A stretch of 12,855 nt of DNA from JAVBNU01 sp964617065. GTDB lineage: Bacteria > Cyanobacteriota > Vampirovibrionia > Gastranaerophilales > Gastranaerophilaceae. Under the pieces are notes generated by a model. That model had not been told where the DNA came from and searched no databases. It was given only the letters and a program-made list of their open reading frames with translations. Position numbers and translations under genes: made by a program. Shown here piece by piece: positions 7,063 through 12,855 of the stretch; within the stretch, counting starts at the first letter, position 1; every line of letters begins with the position of its first letter. Location: contig CAZTVM010000057.1 of assembly GCA_964617065.1 (NCBI GenBank), positions 1 through 12,855 of the forward strand, read 5' to 3'.

Positions 7063-9300
7063 CTATTCTTCTATGTAAGATGCAATTTTATTTATATTTC
7101 TTTCAAACTTTGCTATTTTATGTTCAAGAACTTCCAGTTTTTCTTCAATGGAACTAGCACTCGTCGCTCTAAGACGTTCATTTGTGGCTACAACTTGAGC
7201 CGCTATTGTTTCTAAAAGTATTTTTAATTCTTTATCAGAGCGTGAAAGCATGTCGATTTTATATTCCAAAGCATCAATGCGTTTTTGCTGATTATAATCA
7301 ATCGCCTCAAGTGATTTTGAGGTATCAGTGGAGATTTTTTCCAGATTTGCTATTTTTGTATCAGCATTTTTAGTTAAGTCATTTACTTTTGTGTCAACTG
7401 TTCCTAATCTAACATCAAGAGTATTCAGACCTGTTTCTTTTATCGAATGCAAATCTGATTTTATATTTTCAAAAGTTTCTGTAGTCGTGTCAATCCACTG
7501 AGCTATGTACATCAAGGCGTCATTGACAATTTTGTCTGATTTAGTAGAGGATAAAGTAAATCTGGTTAAGCTGTCAAGCTTTGTGTGAATTGCTGAAACA
7601 TGCTGAGGATATGCGTTTAACTTGTTGGCTTGTTCATTGACTGTCGCAATAACTTGATTGAAATCCTCTAAATAATGTTTCAAAGTTTTATTTGCGTCTT
7701 CTGATGTTAAAATTAATTTGTTCGTCCGTTTAGAAATACTAGATACATCCTCGCAAAGCCCATCGAACTGTGCGCTTGGGAATAATTCACTGGATTGTTT
7801 TGAGTCTATATTCTCGGTTTGCTTTTGTTTAACAATGTCAAGTGAACTTAAAATCTCTTTCAGCTCCAGTCGCAATTTAGCCATATCGGATTCGACGTCT
7901 TCCATTTTATAGGAATATTCCGTTTCATTGTCTGTTTTTTGTGTTTCTGATAACTCAGCAGCGTCAACTTCCTCGTTTTGTATATTTTGGGAGTCCTTGT
8001 TAATCAGATTATCCAATTTGGCTTGTATCGAGTCTAAAGAGTCTTGTAAATCGCTTAAATCAATTTTTTCAGCAGCATTTTGTCTGAAATTTTCGTCAAT
8101 TGAATCTTTTATTTCACACAACTCATCTGCAAATGAAATCCCTTCAAACAGCTGAACTAACTGTAATGTTAAGTCTTCTTTGAACGAATTAAGTTGAGTA
8201 AATATTTTGTTATTCAGTTCCTCTATCGATGTAGGTTCTATGTCCATACAATTCTCAGATGGTGCAAAAACAGTTTGTTCAATAGGCGCAGGAATATGCA
8301 AATTTTCAATCATTTTTTGAATTGTATCAATCTGTTCAATTAGCTGGCACAATTCTTTAGAAAGAGTTGTATTTGTATTTAAGGTCAAATCTATTATTTG
8401 TTCTTCAAATACTGACAATTTTTGTTTTTCATCTTCTTTAACATCTTCATTCCAATTGTCAACATTTTCAGTGAATTCAATGTGGTCTTCATTCATAGAT
8501 TTTTCGGTTTTGTCCTCGTCAGTTTTTGGAGTTTCGCAAATCTCGTCACTAGTATCTAAAGGTAAATCTGAAACAAAATTATCAGTTTCTTCAAGTGTAT
8601 TTGTCTCTACAAAACTTTCAGACTCAGAATCGTTTTCGATAGCTTCATCATATTTTATAACAGCATTTTCAGCTTTGTCTTCGACTGTATCTGTATCTTC
8701 ACTATCTATAGTCATTTCTTCAAATTCAGACGAAATATCTAGGTCGGCATCATTTTCTAAATTAAAATCATCTTCTAAACCGGACAACAAATCTACATCT
8801 TGACTATCAGTATTAGGAACTTCATCAGCTACTGCTTCATCAGTTGTATCCATGTTTGTTTTAGGATTTTCAGGTTCATTTTTTGTATCATCTTCGACAA
8901 TATTCAAATCAATAGTTATATTCAAATTATCATCATTTTCGTCTTCATTACTATCATCATTACTATCATTTTGTTCGTTACTTGCAGTACCTACAGTTTT
9001 AGTGTAATCAGGATTGCTAAAAGCATCTAAATCAAAATCATCAAAGTCATCACTAAAATCATCATTTTTTAGTTCGGTTTGTTCTTCAGGCAAAACTATA
9101 TCGTCCAAAGTATCTTCGACTGTGGTATGTTTTACCTTTTTATTTTTTTTGTTCTTTGGCTTCATTACAGGTTCTTCGGTTAACTTCGCCTCTGCTTTTT
9201 GATTTTCAATCTGGACTTCTTCTAAATCCAAGTCAAAATCATCAATAGATAAGTCTAACTCGCCAATATGATTTATTTTATTTTCGTCGTCGTTTGCCAT
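7063..9300 (-). CDS. Uncharacterised large protein: acidic disordered N-terminus, coiled-coil C-terminus
   Basis: I do not recognise this 745-residue protein. No signal peptide or membrane segment is seen. Residues 1-300 are very acidic (Asp, Glu, Asn, Thr, Ser) and probably disordered, with one basic patch near 46-58 (KPKNKKNKKVKH) and recurring short acidic-hydrophobic motifs (IDDFDLDLE, DDFDDFDLDAF, LEDDFNLEN). From about residue 300 it turns helical: likely coiled coils at 300-335, 360-440, 470-505 and 615-745, ending in EEKLEVLEHKIAKFERNINKI, a classic heptad pattern. An ATG at 9330 would add ten residues, but promoter-like boxes overlap it and no ribosome site precedes it, so I placed the start at 9300 with moderate confidence; AGAGA lies ten bases upstream. 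yraN follows after two bases. Composition suggests a scaffold or cytoskeletal linker; that is inference. Confidence 0.75.
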   Translation of the reverse strand: MANDDENKINHIGELDLSIDDFDLDLEEVQIENQKAEAKLTEEPVMKPKNKKNKKVKHTTVEDTLDDIVLPEEQTELKNDDFSDDFDDFDLDAFSNPDYTKTVGTASNEQNDSNDDSNEDENDDNLNITIDLNIVEDDTKNEPENPKTNMDTTDEAVADEVPNTDSQDVDLLSGLEDDFNLENDADLDISSEFEEMTIDSEDTDTVEDKAENAVIKYDEAIENDSESESFVETNTLEETDNFVSDLPLDTSDEICETPKTDEDKTEKSMNEDHIEFTENVDNWNEDVKEDEKQKLSVFEEQIIDLTLNTNTTLSKELCQLIEQIDTIQKMIENLHIPAPIEQTVFAPSENCMDIEPTSIEELNNKIFTQLNSFKEDLTLQLVQLFEGISFADELCEIKDSIDENFRQNAAEKIDLSDLQDSLDSIQAKLDNLINKDSQNIQNEEVDAAELSETQKTDNETEYSYKMEDVESDMAKLRLELKEILSSLDIVKQKQTENIDSKQSSELFPSAQFDGLCEDVSSISKRTNKLILTSEDANKTLKHYLEDFNQVIATVNEQANKLNAYPQHVSAIHTKLDSLTRFTLSSTKSDKIVNDALMYIAQWIDTTTETFENIKSDLHSIKETGLNTLDVRLGTVDTKVNDLTKNADTKIANLEKISTDTSKSLEAIDYNQQKRIDALEYKIDMLSRSDKELKILLETIAAQVVATNERLRATSASSIEEKLEVLEHKIAKFERNINKIASYIEE

Positions 9301-9321
9301 TTTCCACAATTCTCTATAACT

Positions 9322-9359
9322 ATTATCCATATTTTATCAAAAATTTACAAAATTAACAA
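9322..9359 (-). promoter_or_regulatory. Overlapping promoter boxes for the acidic protein-yraN unit
   Basis: Two sigma-70-like pairs overlap on the minus strand, both with a 17-base spacer: TTGTTA (9354-9359) with TAAAAT (9331-9336), and TTGTAA (9345-9350) with GATAAT (9322-9327). Either would start transcription inside or just after the ATG at 9330, favouring translation from 9300. Confidence 0.45.
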
Positions 9360-9428
9360 ATCATAATAAAAAATAATGTTATTAAAATAAGTAAAATCTA
9401 CATGATAGCGTAAAACAAAAGAATACAA

Positions 9429-9447
9429 GGCAATAAAAAATATTACC
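9429..9447 (-). terminator. Possible weak terminator after miaB
   Basis: On the minus strand GGTAATA and TATTGCC pair (one U-G wobble) around a five-T loop, 23 bases past the miaB stop, followed by a T-rich stretch. The same bases on the plus strand give a C-A mismatch, which fits use on the minus strand. The stem is short and A/T-rich. Confidence 0.3.
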
Positions 9448-9469
9448 GTTTGTAAAATAAAGTGTAATC

Positions 9470-10786
9470 TTATTTAAGAGTTCCTGTTAAATACCATGTT
9501 TTTGCGTTGGCTATTTTTACGTCAACAAATTCTCCAACGTATTTTTCATCGCCCTCAAAATGCACTATTTTATTGTTTCTTGCTCGTCCAGTTAAAATGT
9601 TTTTTCCGCTTTTTACTTCAAAATTCTCCACTAAAATTTCAAAAACTTGTCCAACACATTTTTGGTTAGATTTCAGGCATGCTTCACGATTTTTTTCATT
9701 TAATCGAGCTAAACGTTCTTTTTTAACATCTTCACTTACAAATTTTTGAACCCATTTCGCTGCAACAGTCAACTCCCTCGGAGAATAAGCTGCGGTGTTT
9801 GAGTAATCTAATTCTAATTCTTCAATTGCGTTTAATGTATCCAAAAATTGGTCCTCGCTTTCGCCAGGGAACCCTGCAATAAAGTCACTTGTAATAGTTA
9901 CATTTCTAAAAGTATTACGAATTTTTGTTACTATTTTAGTATATTCATCTCTGTTGTAGCGTCTGTTCATCGCCTTTAATATGTCACTGTTGCCAGATTG
10001 CATCGGTATATGAAAATATTCACAAACTTTTTTACATGAATTTACAGTAGTTATAAGTTCATCAGTGATATCAGTCGGATATGAAGTAACAAACCTGATT
10101 CTAAAATCGCCATCTAAGTCATTTAAAGCGCTCAATAAAGTTGATAGATTCACGTTTTCGTCTTTTAAGTCTTTACCATAGCTGTCAACATTTTGCCCTA
10201 ACAAAGTTATTTCTTTGAAACCGTGAGCCAAAGCCTTTTTTGCTTCAGCTATAATCACATCTTGCTTGCGAGAACGTTCTCTGCCTCTGGTGTAAGGGAC
10301 TATACAGTAAGTGCAAAAATTGTTGCACCCTTCAATAATCGGTATCCAAGCGTTTATGCCTTTCGCACGTATAATTTCGTAATCAGAATTTTCAGGATAC
10401 GGTACGTCATCTGCAGCGATTACCTTTTCCCCACTTTCAATTTTTTTTATCAATTCAGGTAATTGATAAATATTGTGTGTGCCAAAAACCAAATCTATAT
10501 AGGGCGCACGGTTAAAAATGCTATTTTTATCTTGTTGTGCGACGCAGCCACATATAGCTATTTTTAGTTCAGGATTTTTTTTCTTCCATTTACCCCATAC
10601 TCCAAGAGTGCTATAGGCCTTGTCAGCTGACAATTGCCGTATACTACATGTGTTTATAATTAACAAGTTCGCATCTTTAGGATTTTCAACTTCTTCATAA
10701 TTTAAGTGCGTCAGCATACCGAGCATGCGTTCGGTATCTGATTTATTCATTTGACAACCCAATGTCTGTATATAAACTGTTTTCAT
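9470..10786 (-). CDS. miaB: tRNA-2-methylthio-N6-dimethylallyladenosine synthase MiaB
   Basis: A radical SAM methylthiotransferase that adds the 2-methylthio group to i6A at position 37 of tRNAs reading codons that start with U, using two [4Fe-4S] clusters in the cytoplasm. Seen in 438 residues: the N-terminal UPF0004 domain with cluster cysteines C11 (TLGCQMN), C47 (NTCSIR) and C81 (CGCVAQ); the radical SAM motif GCNNFCTYCIVPYTRGRERSR around C154, C158 and C161; GQNVDSYG; HIPMQSGN; DFIAGFPGE; YSPRELTVAA; and a C-terminal TRAM RNA-binding domain of about 60 residues. Length is normal. CQMN, the NTCSIR form and GRERSR fit MiaB rather than MtaB or RimO. The ATG at 10786 is required by the conserved N-terminus, yet there is no Shine-Dalgarno: a TATAAT ends only seven bases upstream, so the message may be leaderless. 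Upstream gene is separated by a terminator. Confidence 0.95.
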   Translation of the reverse strand: MKTVYIQTLGCQMNKSDTERMLGMLTHLNYEEVENPKDANLLIINTCSIRQLSADKAYSTLGVWGKWKKKNPELKIAICGCVAQQDKNSIFNRAPYIDLVFGTHNIYQLPELIKKIESGEKVIAADDVPYPENSDYEIIRAKGINAWIPIIEGCNNFCTYCIVPYTRGRERSRKQDVIIAEAKKALAHGFKEITLLGQNVDSYGKDLKDENVNLSTLLSALNDLDGDFRIRFVTSYPTDITDELITTVNSCKKVCEYFHIPMQSGNSDILKAMNRRYNRDEYTKIVTKIRNTFRNVTITSDFIAGFPGESEDQFLDTLNAIEELELDYSNTAAYSPRELTVAAKWVQKFVSEDVKKERLARLNEKNREACLKSNQKCVGQVFEILVENFEVKSGKNILTGRARNNKIVHFEGDEKYVGEFVDVKIANAKTWYLTGTLK

Positions 10787-10793
10787 AATTACA

Positions 10794-10824
10794 ATTATAA
10801 TCTAAACAAAATAAAAGCTGACAA
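10794..10824 (-). promoter_or_regulatory. Putative miaB promoter
   Basis: Minus-strand TTGTCA (10819-10824), a 19-base spacer and a perfect TATAAT (10794-10799), which ends seven bases before the miaB ATG. The -35 box lies inside one arm of the preceding terminator hairpin. The spacer is longer than the ideal 17. Confidence 0.5.
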
Positions 10825-10846
10825 TTTAGTTAAATTATCAGCTTTT
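10813..10846 (-). terminator. Intrinsic terminator of the HEAT-like protein gene
   Basis: A 15-base-pair stem with a four-base loop: AAAAGCTGACAATTT (10813-10827) and AAATTATCAGCTTTT (10832-10846). In minus-strand RNA all positions pair, with one U-G wobble; in plus-strand RNA that position is a C-A mismatch. The minus strand then reads TTTTATTTTGTTT. It lies about 120 bases past the stop at 10966 and directly before miaB. The plus-strand side also has a T-run, so some bidirectional action is possible. Confidence 0.75.
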
Positions 10847-10965
10847 TAATTTTTTTGCCGAATATCACACAATCACATTTTAAGCATGCCACTTATACCA
10901 CGAGGTCGGCTGAGAATTATTAGAAATTTAATTTAATGTTGGCATAAGCATTTTGTGCAAATTTT

Positions 10966-12249
10966 TTATGCTGCTGTAGCAGTCGAACTCGTAACTGAAG
11001 GTTCTTTTTTGACTGACTCAACACTAGCTGTTGCTGTAGCTGTCGGTTGTTCTAATTTAGATAAAGCTTCTTTTGCTACATCTTGAACAGTCGGGTCAGA
11101 ATCATCCTTAGCTAACGTGAAGATTTGTGAAAGAACTGGTTTGTATTCAGGTTTTGCGATGTAAGAAAGACCTGCTATTGCGCTAGCTCTTAACATTGGG
11201 TTTGGATTGTCTTTGACTGTTTTAATAACAGATTCGATAGCCGGTAAATCGTTTATTGCTAACTTAGTGCCTGTTTTTTCAACTTCCTTACCTAATGAGT
11301 CTTGCAACATTGCTATTGTATAAAGTGCGTATTGCTTATTACGTTCACCTAACTCATAATCCGATAATTGAGAAGCTTCTGCTTTTTCAGCGTCAGAAAT
11401 TTGTTGACCACTCATCATTTTATCTCTTAATGTTCTTTGACGTGGTGTAGCTTGTGCTAAGTTCGTAGTGTCTTGATTTAAAACATCAACTAAAGATTCC
11501 ATAACGCTTGTGTCTAAATACTGCGTAGCTTCTGCTGGATTAGTTTCTAATGTAGTCGCCATATTTTCCATCGCAGTGCCTTGTGCATTCAAGTCTTTTG
11601 ATTTTAGCTGAGTAATTACAGCCGGTATATCGATAGTGGCTACTGTATTAGTTTTTGCAGTTTCTTCAGGGATTTTTGCCTCTGCTACAGGGGGAGCTAT
11701 TTCTGTTTCTGGAGTACTCGCAGTTTTGTTATCATAAACTACTGTTGGGGCATTTTCTATAACAGGAACAGGCAGCACACTAGGAATTTGACCTACCGGT
11801 GGCTGTTCTAATACCGCAGGCTGCGGAACAGGTGGCGCAGGAGGCAGTACAACAGGTTGTTGTATATAAGTTGGTTGTGGCATTGGCTGTGCGTACATAC
11901 TACCTACAGGGCATGTGTAAACAGATTGTTGTGGTAAGGCACTAACAGGTTGGAATTGTCCGGGGATAAAGGATTGTCCTTGAGGAGGAACTTTTACTTG
12001 AGGTTCGTTAATTTCAATACTAACACCACTATATCTTGGTTGAGCATATCTTGCTATTGCCGCTACGTTATCTTGATATGCGCATGGTGCAGGAGGACAA
12101 TAAGGCATTTGAGGGATAAATGCAGCAGGTTGGTTAAAAGCAGGCATTTGCATTTGTTGTGGGCATGCCGGCTGTGGCTGCGCTATAAACGGCGTAATCT
12201 GCTGTGATTGTACTTGTGGGATATATTGTGATTGCGGCACTTGTATCAT
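10966..12249 (-). CDS. Pro/Gln-rich protein with HEAT-like repeats
   Basis: A 427-residue protein, not recognised by name. Residues 1-165 are rich in Pro, Gln, Val and Ala and probably disordered; a better ordered patch VAAIARYAQPRYSGVSIEINEP (about 62-83) stands out. Residues 166-205 are a Thr/Ala/Glu linker. The C-terminal half has HEAT/armadillo-like helical pairs: 209-235 (IPAVITQLKSKDLNAQGTAM), 305-320, 336-366 (AIESVIKTVKDNPNPMLRAS, AGLSYIA) and 371-399 (VLSQIFTLAKDDSDPTVQDV), with the D-P-x-V/L-R/Q-x-x-A pattern of such repeats. The tail is Ser/Thr/Ala. HEAT arrays bind proteins, so an adaptor role is inferred. No signal peptide or membrane segment. AAGGAG seven bases before the ATG at 12249 is the best ribosome site in the window, suggesting strong expression. 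Confidence 0.82.
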   Translation of the reverse strand: MIQVPQSQYIPQVQSQQITPFIAQPQPACPQQMQMPAFNQPAAFIPQMPYCPPAPCAYQDNVAAIARYAQPRYSGVSIEINEPQVKVPPQGQSFIPGQFQPVSALPQQSVYTCPVGSMYAQPMPQPTYIQQPVVLPPAPPVPQPAVLEQPPVGQIPSVLPVPVIENAPTVVYDNKTASTPETEIAPPVAEAKIPEETAKTNTVATIDIPAVITQLKSKDLNAQGTAMENMATTLETNPAEATQYLDTSVMESLVDVLNQDTTNLAQATPRQRTLRDKMMSGQQISDAEKAEASQLSDYELGERNKQYALYTIAMLQDSLGKEVEKTGTKLAINDLPAIESVIKTVKDNPNPMLRASAIAGLSYIAKPEYKPVLSQIFTLAKDDSDPTVQDVAKEALSKLEQPTATATASVESVKKEPSVTSSTATAA

Positions 12250-12256
12250 TTTTTTT

Positions 12257-12262
12257 CTCCTT
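12257..12262 (-). promoter_or_regulatory. Consensus Shine-Dalgarno for the HEAT-like protein gene
   Basis: AAGGAG on the minus strand followed by seven A residues and the ATG at 12249. An out-of-frame ATG at 12265 touches the site but opens only a 43-codon frame without its own ribosome site. Confidence 0.8.
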
Positions 12263-12281
12263 CATAGACAAGTCATATTCA

Positions 12282-12308
12282 ATTCATAATTATTTAATTA
12301 TTATGAAT
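12282..12308. repeat. 9-base perfect inverted repeat in the divergent gap 12250-12501
   Basis: ATTCATAAT (12282-12290) and ATTATGAAT (12300-12308) flank nine A/T bases, 33 bases upstream of the HEAT-like gene start. It could be an operator for that gene. The rest of this 252-base gap is A/T-rich; I see no gene and no clear paired -35/-10 boxes, though a CAATAAT/TAATAT run near 12445-12453 could serve the gene at 12502. Confidence 0.35.
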
Positions 12309-12501
12309 ATAAAAAATTGCCATTTGAAATTACTGTTTTTTTTAAGAACACGCCGATAACTCTCTAATAACAAGTGTTTATAACGTTAAAATTCATATTT
12401 ACATTTCTTAATACAACAATGCAAGCTATTCTTTATTTTTCATGCAATAATATTAGCGAGGTTAATTCAGTTAAGAGAATTTGAAAATTACTAGATTGGT
12501 T

Positions 12502-12855
12502 ATGGAAAAGTTAGTTAAAAATAATATTACTAAACTCTTGGTTTATATTTTGGCATTTGCTCAAGTGCAACCTGTTTTTGCTGCGAATGTAAGTGAAGTC
12601 AATTTGAACCTTGCGCCTACACACCAACTTATTTTGCAAGAGCCTGTAAAAAAAGATAGCAAAAGTTTGTTGGTAAATGAAGACTATAATCTAAAAGAAA
12701 TAATGGATGAGCAAAAAACCAAAGATTTAGAGGATTTAGAGGCTATTTGGAAAGCAACTGTCGAAAAAAATACTTTGATTAAGTTTACAATTAAAAAATT
12801 ATCGACTCCAGAGAGTGAGCGACGTATACACTCCTCTTTTATGGCTAAATCTCTG
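12502..12855 (+). CDS. Uncharacterised secreted protein, N-terminal part (runs off the right edge)
   Basis: 118 codons stay open to the window end. The first 27 residues form a signal peptide: basic start MEKLVKNNITK, hydrophobic core LLVYILAFAQVQ, and a VFA-A cleavage site after residue 27. The mature part begins with about 35 polar residues, followed by acidic and helical sequence (IMDEQKTKDLEDLEAIWKAT) and TIKKLSTPESERRIHSSFMA, which has the look of a conserved helical domain that I cannot name. Export through Sec to the periplasm or outside is inferred. An in-frame stop ends at 12474; besides ATG 12502, TTG 12481 (reading MKITRLV) is possible, with AAGAG three bases upstream, and neither has a well placed ribosome site. 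Divergent from the HEAT-like gene. Confidence 0.7.
   Translation, partial: MEKLVKNNITKLLVYILAFAQVQPVFAANVSEVNLNLAPTHQLILQEPVKKDSKSLLVNEDYNLKEIMDEQKTKDLEDLEAIWKATVEKNTLIKFTIKKLSTPESERRIHSSFMAKSL

Noticed and set aside
8456..9202. Ser/Phe-rich plus-strand frames opposite the acidic protein
   Set aside because: They are reverse readings of Asp/Glu/Asn codons, without ribosome sites.
9507..10462. Plus-strand frames opposite miaB
   Set aside because: MiaB on the minus strand is certain; these frames show no family motifs or start signals.
12135..12265. 43-codon minus-strand frame starting at the ATG at 12265, overlapping the HEAT-like gene
   Set aside because: No ribosome site of its own, ends quickly, and its start merely overlaps the AAGGAG of the real gene.
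1..12855. TGA recoding, suggested by the absence of TGA stops
   Set aside because: All complete genes read to TAA or TAG with TGG for Trp and normal lengths; too few genes to infer a code change.
1..12855. CRISPR array, insertion sequence, phage or toxin-antitoxin system
   Set aside because: No regularly spaced repeats, no transposase or integrase motifs, no paired small genes; the gaps are all under about 260 bases.

Overview
The window is a strongly AT-rich bacterial chromosome segment with nine gene bodies complete in the window and one partial gene at each end. I see no mobile element, CRISPR array, rRNA or tRNA. Housekeeping genes (mfd, ubiE/menG-type methyltransferase, yccA/BI-1 family, yraN, miaB) alternate with proteins I cannot place by name: acidic or coiled-coil proteins, a Pro/Gln-rich protein with HEAT-like repeats, and a nucleotidyltransferase with a large extra N-terminal region. 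The short polar N-termini (for example a start MKISNIQ followed by a VSFK segment) and the HEAT protein with a Pro-rich head remind me of gut Gastranaerophilales (Vampirovibrionia/Melainabacteria, non-photosynthetic relatives of Cyanobacteria). That assignment is an impression from family style, not a proof. The standard code with TGG for Trp reads cleanly; the nine complete genes stop on TAA or TAG.

Layout: 1-505 (-) N-terminus of mfd. 619-2016 (+) unknown coiled-coil protein, followed 29 bases later by a ubiE/menG-like methyltransferase (2046-2708), probably one transcript. 2734-4674 (-) nucleotidyltransferase-like protein, convergent with ubiE. 4843-5799 (+) unknown helical protein, divergent from the previous gene. 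5940-6674 (+) seven-helix BI-1/YccA membrane protein with its own good promoter. 9300-6686 (-) a two-gene unit: acidic coiled-coil protein then yraN, separated by two bases. 10786-9470 (-) miaB. 12249-10966 (-) HEAT-like protein, ended by an intrinsic terminator just before miaB. 12502-12855 (+) start of a secreted protein that runs off the window.

How they work together: mfd (repair at stalled RNA polymerase), yraN (nuclease fold) and miaB (tRNA thiomethylation) are ordinary core functions scattered among short transcription units; I see no single pathway linking the region. The units most worth follow-up are the acidic coiled-coil protein coupled to yraN, the nucleotidyltransferase with an unexplained N-terminal half, and the initiation signals. 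Several genes have an ATG fused to the Shine-Dalgarno, while mfd, ubiE and miaB lack a Shine-Dalgarno and have a -10-like box 6-7 bases before the ATG. No stretch longer than about 250 bases lacks a gene; the longest gap is 12250-12501. I did not find a convincing new defence, mobile or biosynthetic system.
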